64,000 bases of DNA from NCBI RefSeq assembly GCF_000003815.2, contig NC_049981.1, forward strand, positions 21,089,645 to 21,153,644, given 5' to 3'. Position numbers and translations under genes: made by a program. The stretch comes from Branchiostoma floridae. Taxonomy: Eukaryota; Chordata; Leptocardii; Amphioxiformes; Branchiostomatidae. Shown piece after piece: positions 10,755 through 22,379 of this stretch. Numbering within the stretch: the first letter of the stretch is position 1; each line of letters opens with the position of its first letter. The notes below the pieces were generated by a model. The model ran no database searches. It had not been told where the DNA came from and worked only from the letters and a program-made list of their open reading frames with translations.

Positions 10755-12899
10755 GTTGCTAAGTTAGTATCACTATTGCAAAAAATTCTTCATATCAATC
10801 CTCTCTCACAATCTGTCCCCACAGATGAACGCCGGCATGACAACCCCCAGGTTACAGGAAGAATCGACTGACAAGTACACCCCTTTGTCGCGATGGTTTG
10901 GGAACCAAATGAACATCACAGCAATATGAAAAAAAGGGAAGAATCAAGAGTCACACAACCATACAAAATGATATAACAGAAAGATATGAAATAAAAACCT
11001 TCAAACGAAACAAAACAATCCTCATACATACACGACATCATTACGCCGAATGGTCAAGCCAAAAATATGACTGACCCACTTTTCTCCCCTAACGATACAT
11101 AATATCGGGTAATTTGTTAAAAAATGTAATGTGCTGTATACTTGATGGTGAAACGAGTATCTAACACATGAATTCCTGGTTTATAACATCGGTCACGTCA
11201 TCGTATTATACGCCATACCCAAGACAGACTAAAGGTCACACACAAAAACAAATTCCCTAGGGAATACCCGTAGAAAAATTCCTCGCATGCCTGCGGAATT
11301 CCTAGAATTCCTGTCAAACGGTCGCACACTATAAACATTAGGCTCGCCCCTGAGGCGTCGCCAAAAAGTGTACAGTGGCTAACAATCCACAGCCTCAAAA
11401 AGGCTATGTGACTACCGAGATTGTATATGTCAACATGGCATACTAGCATAGAGAACAAGGAGGTACATGTAATGATACCCCCTTGGTCAGTACAAGTTCA
11501 GCTTTACAGTGATATGCTGACTTCCTTCTTGTTGCATAAGCTGAGATAGTTTCTGTTCTAGAAGACAGACGTTCAATAAAGAAACGAATTTCTGTTGCTG
11601 GCAAGCCCATTCTTACACACAAACACACACACATTCACACCCACAAACATACACCCACACAGTACTGGTACTTGTGTTCCTGACACGCTGCAAGCAAGGC
11701 CTCCCTGAGACACATTCCCAAAGGACCCAGCCAGTGGTGGACAGGCCAGCATCAGGTCACTGGCAGGGTTTGAGATTAGCAATTACTATGCCTGTCAATC
11801 AGCTATTTTGGCTGAGTGCCATATGATGGGGCTATGAATGGGGGGATCTGAGCAGCCTGACGTGATAGCCAGGCCAGGTAGACAGGCCAGGTAGCCTGGC
11901 CTGGTAGACAGCCCAGCCTTTTAAGCGAACCCATAGCGATCAATGTGTAGCTTTGAATACTGCCTCTAAAACCCACTATAAGACAATGTAAAGATTCTGA
12001 TGTAAATGTTACATATGTCTTAATGATTTTACCCTGTCTCTGTTCTTTGTTGTATAATCTTGATAAAAGTTGAACTGCAGTTTCCGACACAAAAATTAGA
12101 CTTACTCATTTATTTACTCGAACACAATACTATAGGGCAATTAGCAGCATGAAAGCTCATCTGTGCTGGAATAATCCATATTGCCAAAATTCGAGGTCAG
12201 CAATTTGTTGTGTTGACTGACAGTTGAAAACTTCAATATGGATTAATTTAATACTATAGGGCAATCATGGTATTGTGTAACAGTGAGGATAGATAGAGTA
12301 CTGTGCTAGTAGGATAAATCCAAACCATATGTGAAGTTAGTTATGTAAGGAGGTTCAGCCCATATTTAGAAGTAGACCATGTGATCAAACCATATTAAGA
12401 ACAGACTGGAAATAGCAGCCAATAGTAGACTAGCTGTTGAGAATAGTTAAGCGTGGGGCAAGATTCAAACTGTCTCAGTTGCAGCCATGGGTTAAGGTCA
12501 GTAGTCACGCATCTTGTAGCTCCACTGTAGTAACATTGTAGAATAGCTGTATCTGTGTAACTGTAATTGTAACTAGACCATTCTGTAGACCTTGTATAGA
12601 CCATTGTATCTAGCCTGGTATATTGTAGTTAGCATTGTGTGTATTGGGTGTTCAAGTATCAGCATAGCAAGACATACAACACGACACTTACGAGCGCAAT
12701 CAAACCTGGCTTGGCGTCCTTCTATATATATAGTGTAGTATAGTCGCTAGTATATAGATAAAGAATCCTACCTCTAGACCTGAAATTCTACAATTGTGCG
12801 CGAGTAGCATGACAAAAGCCTACGGGGAAAACATTCTGCATTTTTTCGCGAAAATGCTGTTGCAATAAACGGTATATATATTCCCTGTATTTGATGCAG

Positions 12900-14687
12900 G
12901 ACTGGCGGGAAAGACGAACATGGAGCAGGCCCGGGCCGACATGATGGTGGACGGGTTCGGGGACATGGTGAACAAAATGGCGGACTATGTCTGGTACGAG
13001 CCGGACGAGGCGAAGAAGGTAAGTCAGAGATCGACTCGAAAATAAACTTTGCATGTTTCAACTTTCCTGTCTGCATATCTCTGTGGCCTAGCGGTTACGA
13101 AACCCCGCTGCTTAACCATCTGAATCCAATTCCATGGATCTCACTGTGGGCCTTAGTTCGATCCCAAGGTAGCAGCTCAGCTCGGACATGTTGTAAGATT
13201 GCTCATTGGAGCTCATCTGTGTTGGTAGTAATCATAGTACAATGCTTAACTCTCTTCCATCACTACGGTGTACACAAATCAAAATTTCAACGATCGCTGT
13301 CGCCTTATTCAAGATTGATAACAGATAAATGAGTACACCTTAATGTTATAATAAAGTTTAGCAATCCTGTAGGGATACCCTGGAGGCCATCCGGGATCGG
13401 GCTTAAACTCCCCCCGAGTGCTCATGTGAGATTGTCGGGCTGACTGCATTGGCTCCCCGAACAAAACTTGCTAACAGACCTTGCTAGCTACCCGGTCCTG
13501 TCTGGCTCCCAGTGTATGTAGGGACAACGTGATGTCATTGGTCATCGTTGATACGGACGGACGAACAAGAAGCATTGCACTACGTGACAGACGGTCCCCG
13601 AAACGACGACTCGTAAAGATTTCAGTACTTAAATACTGATGAAATTATTCACTGATGGTTAGCTTTGCAATCCGTGTTATCTGTGTTTTGTCACCCCGTT
13701 CTCAATTTTAGTATTTTTCTTTCTGACTTTAGGCAGAAAAGAAGAAGACATTCTATGACACCACGCTGCCAGAGTTCCTGGGTTACTTTGAGAAGCTGCT
13801 TGTGGCGAATAACGGTGGAGACGGCTTCTTTGTCGGCGATGGGGTGAGGCACAACAGCCTTTATGTAGCTTTTCCTACCCGAAGTTCAGTGTGTGATTTT
13901 ATATATGATATGCTGTAGTTGGGCCAGAGACTAATATGTAGCTGACAAACTACAATCAAACCTACCCGTGATCAATCAGGAAATTGTATGCTTGTTTGCT
14001 TTTTAACAATGTAATAATAAGAACCTCTGTCTGGAATAGATAGAATAAATGAAAACCTGGTCTCTGTGGACAGGTGGTAACTCCAGACAGTATTCTTAAT
14101 GCTTGGGCCAATGAGAATATTATGTCCAGGTGGTCCATATGTAGAGGTGGTCACTTGTAGACTGATTTGACTGTACATGTTTCACTTTTCTAATCACGGT
14201 GATATTACTTTTTTAACAACCCTCGTAGTCTGCAATTGTTTGAACTTAGGGTCACAGCTACAGCCTTCTTCGGGAAGGCTGACCCACTACTGTTGACACG
14301 TGACCTTACGGCCACGTGACTTTGGTAGGGGTCGAAGACGCCTGGGACACTGTACCCTGTTAACCACCTGCAGTCACTGATCCGAAGTAGTGGATCAGTC
14401 ATGCTGATGACAACCATAGATTGCTAGTTTTCTACAGCAAGATAGATAAACCTCTCCAAGATAGATAACATTTCTATGGTAAAATATCTAACAACTAAAA
14501 AAAATACTATTTCTTTCCCCAGCTGACCCACGCAGACGTGTTTTTCCTGTCCCTGTCTGACGACATCACCGCAGAGAAACCGGACGTTCTCGGTCCTTAT
14601 CCAAAGTTGGCCGCACTTGCGGAACGCATCAAAACGTACCCGGGCATAAAGGAGTGGCTGGCCAAACGTCCGAAGACACCATGGTGA
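12900..14687 (+). CDS. Sigma-class glutathione S-transferase / prostaglandin D synthase-like, C-terminal exons
   Basis: Three exons join in phase: 12900-13018 (GLAGKTNMEQARADMMVDGF), 13733-13843 (KTFYDTTLPEFLGYFEKLL) and 14523-14687 (LTHADVFFLSLSDDI ... PGIKEWLAKRPKTPW, stop TGA). This is the all-helical C-terminal domain of sigma-class GSTs, cytosolic enzymes that conjugate glutathione or isomerise prostaglandin H2. The family is about 200 residues; only about the last 130 are visible. The first exon needs one base from an upstream exon, so the glutathione-binding N-terminal domain should lie to the left, but I could not identify it. AATAAA at 15057 may end the transcript. The family is clear. 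Whether the gene is complete is open. Confidence 0.88.
13081..13240 (+). repeat. Possible tRNA-derived SINE
   Basis: GTGGCCTAGCGGTTACG resembles a Pol III A-box and AGTTCGATCCC at about 13157 a B-box. The spacing is larger than in a real tRNA and the ends do not pair. It lies in a GST intron and runs into a segment related to the hairpin at 54716-54892. Confidence 0.4.
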
Positions 14688-15056
14688 ACAGATAGACACA
14701 AGTCTCTTACGGCGGGCTCACACATATTAAAGCCCGTATGAGGTCCGTATGGAGTTCTTATTCTCTACAAGGATTCACATATCGCTGGAGAGAATAAGAC
14801 ATAAAATAGAATCAATTTTACCTTAAGACAACATTTAGACAATTCTCTGATTGGCCGACAGCTGGTTAGATCAGGCCACGGTCCCAAATTACGATGGAAA
14901 CCTCTGTCCGTTTTAGCCGAGCTTCTCCCAGGGTATATTGTATAAGACGCAGGCGAGCTGTGTGTGCAATTCAAAATTCTAAAGTAAAATGATAGAATGT
15001 TGAAGTAGTTGTACCTTTCCCATGACAGATAGATTGGTTCTGATAGAGATTAAGTG

Positions 15057-15062
15057 AATAAA
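15057..15062 (+). terminator. Polyadenylation signal of the GST gene
   Basis: AATAAA lies 370 bases after the GST stop codon, in AT-rich sequence. Confidence 0.5.
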
Positions 15063-15582
15063 ATACCATTGAAAATACATATCGTTTATACACATCTTTG
15101 ATTCACCTTTTATTCAGTCAATAAAATATTTACAGACTTGTGGAGTATAGCAGCACTACAATCATTCTGTTGCCTTTTTTGTGACTTGGCTTATATATTG
15201 CATTGAAATTTCAGTCCTGATTTTTGCATTGGCAATCACACCTAGGTGTCAATTGTTAAAACTATTCCCACCATTCTTTCATTAAAAAAAAACATTGTAA
15301 AAAGAGACAGCAACCCTAGTATATACTCATTCATAAATATGTTTCCCAAAAAATTTCAGCAGGTTTATCACATAATATAGTATATTTTTGTATTTTCTTT
15401 TTACTATATTGGAGCTTTGTCCATTGATTTTGAAGAACCAAATAAAGAATGACACAAATAAAACAAATATATATACATACATATTAAATAGACTAATCCT
15501 ATAGCTCCATTCACCTCTGTCATAATGTAGTAATGCAAAATAAAAAGCCTGCGAAGGAGGCTAGCATTCATTAGTCCAAGAC

Positions 15583-15680
15583 TTCCTGGTTCTCTTGCCA
15601 CCAGCTTTTCTCGAACACCATGGTACAGCAGCCGACTCCCGACAGCGGCTCGGGAAGGCCTTAGTTGCAGATCCGCCACT
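15583..15680 (-). pseudogene. Duplicated copy A of the KLHL terminal exon
   Basis: The segment matches the KLHL last exon (16329-16550) over its 3' half, including the coding for RICN and GCCTMV. A TAA follows RICN where the intact exon has His, so this copy cannot encode the C-terminus. Confidence 0.8.
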
Positions 15681-15983
15681 CGTTCCTGGCGTACAGTCAG
15701 GATTGTTCATTCTGTTGAAACAAGTTGAACTGAAATACTGTGTATCCAACACAAAAATTGTTCAACTTGTTCCAGAATGACTTCTACCAACACAGATAGA
15801 TGAAATTTCAAGTTAGGATTGGGTGTTTGTCAGTCCGAGACCTCCTGATTCATTCATTCTGAAACAGGTTGGACTTACATTGACAAAGAGTCCAGGAGCT
15901 GATCAGTCAATTTGTGTCAATGTTTGGATTCAACTTGTTCCAGATGAAATTTCAAGTAAGGACCGGGCGTTCATTAGTCCGAG

Positions 15984-16076
15984 ACCTCCTGGTTCCATGG
16001 TACCATGGTGCAGCAGCCGACTCCGGACAGCGGCTCGGGAAGGCCGTGGTTGCAGATCCGCCACTCGTTCCTGGCA
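15984..16076 (-). pseudogene. Duplicated copy B of the KLHL terminal exon
   Basis: It reads in frame ARNEWRICNHGLPEPLSG, then CCTMV, then PWNQEVSD and a stop, so it lacks the FEKRWWQES segment of the intact exon. It starts within the exon and has no strong acceptor. Flanking sequence is also shared with the other copies. Confidence 0.75.
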
Positions 16077-16212
16077 TTAAGTCAGGATCATTCATTCAGA
16101 AACAAGCTGAACTGCAATACCCGTATCCAACACAAAAATTGTTCAACTGGTTCCAGAATGAATGACTTCTACCAACACAGATGAAATTTCAAGTTAGAAC
16201 CTGGTGCTCCTT

Positions 16213-16280
16213 AGTACTACTCTCCAAGCAGAGGATAGGCTCCAGCCATTTTTTGACATCTTTTAAAGGCATTTTTATCC
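16213..16280. mobile_element. MITE fragment, TACTCTCCAAGCAG family
   Basis: The sequence TACTCTCCAAGCAGAGGATA GGCTCC matches the terminus of the intact element at 41491-41693. The other end is not visible. Confidence 0.6.
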
Positions 16281-16328
16281 TGGAGACAACACAGATAGAT
16301 GAAATTTCAAATTAGGATCGGCAGTTTG

Positions 16329-19300
16329 TCAGTCCGAGACCTCCTGACTCTCTTGCCACCAGCGTTTCTCGAACACCATGGTGCAGCAGCCGACTCCGGA
16401 CAGCGGCTCGGGAAGGCCGTGGTTACAGATCCGCCACTCGTTCCTGGCGGGGTCGAACTGGCTGATGACGGACAGGAACTGCTGTGTGTCCCAGCGGTAC
16501 CCACCCAGCACGTAGATCTTCTCCTCCAACACCAGACATGAACACTCGCTCTGGAAAAAAGGAAAGGTATTTAACCATTGCAAACCTGGCACTTATGAAC
16601 GGCTTACCATGGACCATAGTCCTCTTTTCACCCACAGTAAGTCCAATGGTCTGATAATGGACTTACTCAGGGAGGAATGAAGATAGACTTACTGCCTAAA
16701 TTGGTGTAAAGGCCTTACTCTGGATAATAGTCCACCAAAACTAACACCAACTGCCAACAGACATGGCAAAATGGGGTGGACTTACTCAAATTCCTATGTC
16801 CAATCTCGATCCAAGATGTACATGGCCAGTACATAAAGAGTACTCACAGATACTCTCCTAGAATTACTTGGTATTTAGCTCTTGATGCACCATGTGCTAT
16901 CCAGCACCAAAAAACCACGTCTAGCAAAACAACAGATGTTAAAGAACAACAACAGCAACAACAGGTTTACCAGTTATGAAAAAAAAATAACCCACCTGTG
17001 GAACAGGCATGTTGGCCATCACTGCCCACTGTCGTGAGGAGGGGTTGTAGCACTCCACCAGCTTCAGGTCGATCTGCTCTCCGTTGATATTTTTCTCGTT
17101 CCCACCCAGGACAAAGATTTTGTTTCCGACCGCTGCCATGTTGTGCCACGCTCGCCTGGTTACCATGCCGGTTTCTTCGTGCCAAGAGTCGCTGTCAATT
17201 TCATACCTGTGAAAGAAAAACTGTTTTAAAAGATTACAGGACATTGGATGGAACCCTGCAACATTCTGCTGTCAAACCTTTGTGTGTAAAAGAACCCAAC
17301 ACACTTAACAAGAAGTGTAGGGGTATCACTAACACTACATGTGGCTACTTATGAAAAAGCATTACCCGGTGAGCATGAGTGTTTTACCTTTTATCTTTGG
17401 GAAGTTTGAGTTGACTTGGGATGAAAGATTTTTTTCATTTATTCGTCGGCTGACAATACAGGCAGCCAAGGTCACCCAACTAGCCAATGCTACTACACTT
17501 TAAGAGCTGGCCAGCTATCACTATGAGCCAACTTTTATCTGTATGGTAACATCAAGCTCTACAAACTTGATTTTAGAATAAAGCCATATACCTGTAGACC
17601 TTGCTTATCCTCATCATGAGCTCCAAAGAGAATCCACCTGAGATGTAGATGTTCCCTCCAAGTTTACACCCTGCATGTCCATGGAGTGCCTCCGGTAAAT
17701 CCTCCACCCTTGACCAGAGGTTCTGTTTGGGGTTGTAACGTTCTACAGACGACAGACAGTTTTCCGTCTCGTTTCGACCTCCGATTGCGTACAGGTACCC
17801 GCGGGCTTCCACCAGGGCAAAATCGGTCCGGAGTTCAGTTAGCGACGACACCTGTGTCCATTCGTTTCTCCTCGGGTCGAATCTGAAAACGTCGCCGATT
17901 CCCGAACGTCCGAGATCAACCGGGTGGTTCACCGCGTTCTGTCCGCCAACGACGTAAGCAAAGTTGTCCAAGGACGCGACCCTGTGGTACGCCATGGCTT
18001 TGGGTAAAGCGGGACGATCCCAGCGCATCACCTTGGCTTCCATGACTACTTCGAGAACGCTGTCCATGACCCCCAAGTCGCCCTCCCCGCCCACCACCAG
18101 CATGTGTTCCTTTGTGTTCCTGATCCGTGTGCGAGCAGTCTGCAGGGCTGGCTGCATCAGGACATTACTGTGAAAGAACAAGGAGTTCAAGAAGTTCCGA
18201 GTCTCACTCAGAGATGATTTTGACATAGACTGCAAGCATTACAAATCATATCCATATAGACCAGATTTCATGCTCATCAAGTGGTCTTCTTGGGTAAGGT
18301 TGACTGCATAATTATGAATTTTTTGTTGAAAAAGAAAGATGAAGCACCTGTGCTACAATAGGTTGGTGAGTCACTGAATGACAGTATAACTGTATAATAT
18401 TATGTAGACACTTCACGTAAATTGTGACAACATCTGGAAGCAGTGACGCCTATAATTGCAGTGCAACCAGTCGGAATTGCCTGAGGAAGAAGACAGACGG
18501 TCCCCCAAACGGTGGAAATAAAGCAACAGCGGTGTAAAAAGAGTCGCTTATCCACCTGTGGTACTGCCGTGCCTCCTGAAGCACCTGTGGTACTGCCGTG
18601 CCTCCTGAAGCAGGGGCTCGCAGGTGGGGTCTGTCTTCATGAAGTCGTACTGAGACTCACCTGTGGAACTGCATGAAGTCGTACTGAGACTCACCTGTGG
18701 TACTGCATGAAGTCGTACTGAGACTCACCTGTGGTACTGCATGAAGCCGTACTGAGACTCACCTGTGGTACTGCCGTGCCTCCTCCAGTAGAGGCTCACA
18801 GGTGGGGTCTGTCTTCATGAAGTCGTACTGTGACTCCACCACTTCCTTCAGGAGGTCTTCTCTGATCAGGGGAAACCTGATACAGGCCATCACCTGGACA
18901 CAGTGGCACTGTTAGTAAGGCCATGTTGATTTGTTCATATGGAGGACATCCACAGGACATTTTTACACAACCAGTTAATCTCATCTTAGCCTATGTCTTA
19001 TGATCTATCAACCTGATGAAGTTACTTTTGCAAAGACATCCACAGGTGCATTAGGCGCAAAAAGTTTTCAACCATTATACATACTGTAATTCTTACAAAA
19101 CTGGGCAAAATTAGTAAACATGTGCTGTGCATGTACATGTACATGCAGATTGCAAAAAAAATATCTGAAGAGGCTTGGGTTCCACATCCCAATACCCTGC
19201 CCTCAACATATAGTGGATAACAACCCACTGCCCCTACAACCTTAGCTAGGCTTTGAGGCTACCAACAAAGAATATGTCTAGCATTGACCAAGCAAACACA

Positions 19301-22257
19301 CCTGCCGTGCATACTGCAGCCGTCCTGGCTTGTTCAGTAGCCACTGCGCCGCCACGTCAAACAGAGAGAGTTCCCAACAACCTTCCAGATCGTCCCTCGC
19401 CAGGAAGGAGCACAGCTTCATGTAGTCCAGCTCCATGAATTCCGGTTCTTCCGTGAACAGCCGGAAGTTCTTGACGATGTGGGTATCCACGGAGACTCGG
19501 AGGTGGGTGAGGCCGAACGTGTCGGCGATGGACAGCATGGCGCGATGGTTCTTCAGCTCCAGTCCCTCCCGGAGGTAGTTACAGCACACGTCAATCAGCG
19601 ACCTCACCTACATATTGGTGTTGGAAATTGAGCAATGAAGCAATTTGCTTATACTATACGAGGGGCGTGCAATAAGTAATGGTCCTGACCCACTTCCAGT
19701 TGTCTGATCTAAATGAAATTTTGTATGTGTAATAATTCATATCTCTATGGGTTATGTTGCAAAAGACAGCTCTGAACTAATTGTGGTTTCTGATTTACTG
19801 GTGTTTGAACTTAGTCAGGTGCGAAATGGACCAGGTGTGAAATGGAACCAGTTGAGTGTCGCGCAGTGATCCGGTTTTTGTATTTGAAAGGACGCACACC
19901 AAAGAAGACTTTTGATGAAATAAATGAAACTTATGGTGATGATGCCCCATCATATGACCTTGTAAAACGCTGGCATCCTGAATTCAAACGTGGCTGGAAG
20001 TCTGTGGAAACAGCTCCCAGACCTGGTCGTCCCTCTTGTGCCATTGATGAGGCATCAGTTGGAGGACCAACCTGGGGTGTCCTACAAAATCGGTGTCCAG
20101 AGCTGCATCAAACGATGGGAGAAATGCATAACTCTGGGTGATTCCTATGAAGAGAAAGACTAATAACTGTGCCAAGTTTCATTAATCTCCTGCTATGGGA
20201 AATGGGTCAGGACCATTACTAATTGCACGCCCCTCGTATATAGTTATGGAGCAGTTCTGGTCTTGGGCAGTTTGCAGGAACAAAAGGAATGAAATAAAAA
20301 TCATAAAAAATAAAAGCAAAAGAAATTACTCATAAGCATATTTTTTGTACATGATAATACACTTCTACATTTCAGTAGCTCTTGGCCATATAGCTTTGGG
20401 CAATGACTACAGCAGGGGGCTAGTCCACTGGTAGTGGTGTGTGTTCAAATTCTATATAGAAGAACTTTTATTGCTCGACATTTGTACATGGTACAATGTA
20501 TGGCAACGACTGTTACACAAAGTACAAAATAGGTGTATAGAATAAGACTTAATATCCTAATTAACATAACAAGAAGGGCTAACACAAGTCTTTGATATAG
20601 TGTTACAATCGAGTTGGGCTATACATGATTTTCATTACTCTTTCTAATAGCAAAGCATTATGGGAGTTGTGGCATCCAAAGATATATAAAAATCTGTCTG
20701 TAGCATGGAGTCTCTTGAAATCTGCTGTACTGTATTCGAGAAATGTGAATAGTTCATTACGTAAAATAGCGTATCTAGAACATTCCATTAAAAAGTGAAA
20801 TTCATCCTCAATATGCTTTGGACAAAAAGGACAGAACCTTTGGTCAGGGGCTACATTGTACATATCTGCCTGTTTCAATATTGAATTTATGGCTACTGAT
20901 TCTTAACTAAGTAATGGCTTTTCAAATTTCAAAATTATTTATATCATAAAGGTATGTTTCTTGTTCATAACATTCTTTTGACTTGCTAAGGAAAGACAGT
21001 TGTGAATTGTTTTCAATAGAATTAAACCACTTTTGTATATATGTATCTTGTAGCCGGAGGCGTAGTTGGTTGACAATATAATCTACATTATAAGCCTCAT
21101 GTTTCATCCATATGTGTCCAAAGCCATGGTAACAGGGAATGTCTTTAACATGATTAATCCAGTCTTGATTATCAGTAAGTACAGTGTTGTACGCATCGCG
21201 AAGCAAAGAGTCCTCAGGTAAGTTTACCAAATGGTGCCAGTATTGAATGAGCTGAATTCTAGCAGGTATTATAATGGGAAAAATTCCTGACTCTCCTCGC
21301 ACGCCATCATTAGATGATTTTTAATGAAGACCAAGTAGAAATTTCTGAAAACGTATATATGCATACTGTTTCCAGAATGCTGAGTGCTAAGCAGAGAAAG
21401 CAGCATGTAGTACCAGTCTTTGGTATGACTTGGCCGAGGATCAAACTCACAACCTACCGAATGCAAGGCGAATGCTCTACCTACTCGACCATAATGCACC
21501 AGTCCGTCACCCATATAACCCAATCAATATGGCCTAAAAAGTTTTCAGCAGCTGACCTGTAGATGGTTGGCTGCCTCCAGCACGTCCAGTACGTTGTCAG
21601 GTGTGATGCGCACCTGCGCCGTGTACGCATACTCAATCACATGGTGCAGGCCTACCGCTGTCACCTGGATGGGGAGGGGGGCGGATATTTGAGATAGATA
21701 GATTCAGATACAGAAAAAATCTGTTTTCTACTATATATGTATATTGCAGAGTGTGTTGGCTATGCAAAGTATAGTCCTGTGCTGCACTACCCTGGGTACC
21801 ATCCTATTTCTACCAGGGCTCCTTACACTTCCTACCATAAAGCCCCAGTAGAAATAGGATGGCACCCAGGTTAGTGTTGCATTGAACTGCATTTTAGCAA
21901 GGACGTTATATTATATCACGTCCTTGTTTTTAGGTAGTGTTTTAAAATCTTAATCTTAATGAAAGTATTGGATTGCTTCTCACTACTGACCCCTAGCAGT
22001 TCTATGCAGTCTTCTCGACTCTCCCTCAGTCGTCCAGCGAACATGGCACGGAAGTAGTCCGTGAGCGCAGCCATCACCACCCGGTGCACGTGGAAACTCC
22101 TACGCTCGGCAGTCAGCGTGACATCGCACAGGCTGTCCTCGGCGCGGAGCGCGTTCAGACCCCGTAGGAGGTCCTCGCCGTGCACCTTGGACTTGTAGGT
22201 CCGCGTCAGGCTGGCGGGAAGCCAAAGGTCCTCAGGACGAACTGGAAGGGACGTCAT
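16329..22257 (-). CDS. BTB-BACK-Kelch (KLHL-type) protein
   Basis: Seven minus-strand exons join in phase to a 606-residue protein, the usual KLHL length: 22257-21991 and 21664-21557 (BTB: DSLCDVTLTAERRSFHVHR, VTAVGLHHVIEYAYTA), 19607-19302 (BACK: CCNYLREGLELKNHRAMLS), 18893-18763 (end of BACK), 18167-17592, 17206-16996 and 16550-16329 (Kelch repeats with paired Gly: YVVGGQNA, YAIGGRNETE, YISGGF, FVLGGNEK, YVLGGYRW). Stop TGA is at 16331-16329. KLHL proteins are substrate adaptors of Cullin-3 ubiquitin ligases: BTB binds CUL3 and the propeller binds substrate. The closest vertebrate relatives are probably the KLHL9/13/26 type, from memory only. Introns hold a mariner, a LINE fragment and a SINE. 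Exon 4 and exon 7 have tandem partial copies next to them. Confidence 0.92.
18555..18762 (-). repeat. Minisatellite derived from KLHL exon 4 and its splice donor
   Basis: Downstream of exon 4 on the minus strand, a 34-bp unit with the donor CCACAG|GTGAGT is repeated; candidate exon ends are at 18763 (true), 18729, 18695 and 18661. A larger piece of exon 4 (coding MKTDPTCEPLL) is also copied at about 18600-18650. Thirty-four is not a multiple of three, so using a distal donor would shift the frame. Confidence 0.85.
19659..20236 (+). mobile_element. Internally deleted mariner transposon
   Basis: Terminal inverted repeats CGAGGGGCGTGCAATAAGTA and TACTAATTGCACGCCCCTCG (about 33 bases in all) are flanked by TA on both sides, the mariner target duplication. 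From 19842 the frame reads VECRAVIRFLYLKGRTPKK and SVETAPRPGRPS, the N-terminal helix-turn-helix region. A second frame reads SYKIGVQSCIKRWEKCITLG to a stop at about 20163, the C-terminus. The catalytic core between them is deleted, so it is non-autonomous. It lies in a KLHL intron. Confidence 0.93.
20603..21302 (-). mobile_element. LINE (non-LTR retrotransposon) ORF2 3' fragment, degenerate
   Basis: Two adjacent minus-strand frames are broken between 20921 and 20879. The first reads IQLIQYWHHLVNLPEDSLLR. The second contains FCPFCPKHIEDEFHFLMEC, the C-x2-C...H...C motif found at the C-terminus of many LINE polymerases, followed by RYAILRNELF. The reverse transcriptase core is absent, so this is a 5'-truncated dead copy within a KLHL intron. 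Confidence 0.75.
21362..21522 (-). repeat. tRNA-derived SINE copy B
   Basis: On the minus strand GGTCGAGTAGGTAGAGC (A-box) is followed by GAGTTTGATCCTC (B-box) and the shared body CTGCTTAGCACTCAGCATTC. It matches copy A at 10316-10455. Confidence 0.75.
21791..21870. repeat. 30-bp inverted repeat with 20-base loop
   Basis: CATCCTATTTCTACC at the left pairs with GTAGAAATAGGATG at the right. Arms at 21791-21820 and 21841-21870 match with few exceptions. It is intronic in the KLHL gene. Confidence 0.8.
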
Positions 22258-22379
22258 GGTTCCATGTTGGAGTCCACCCTCGAACTTGTGTGTGACAAAA
22301 AGTAGGTTGTCAAGAAGGTACAACATACAGCAATGTCATATAGATGAACATGCAAATATAATAATATAAGTATCGCTGT

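Larger units (their letters stand above)
8568..12899. other. Intergenic/intronic stretch without recognised exons
   Basis: The N-terminal exons of the downstream GST would be expected here, but I could not find a thioredoxin-fold exon. The stretch contains a tRNA-derived SINE (10316-10455), a 17-bp tandem repeat (10705-10754), and imperfect inverted segments around 12170-12250 (AATCCATATTG and CAATATGGATT). The rest is unremarkable. Confidence 0.5.

Noticed and set aside
10823-10924. Short frame after a CCCCACAG acceptor-like site (MNAGMTTPRLQEES...)
   Set aside because: It has no upstream partner exon and no recognisable family. It could be a chance terminal exon.
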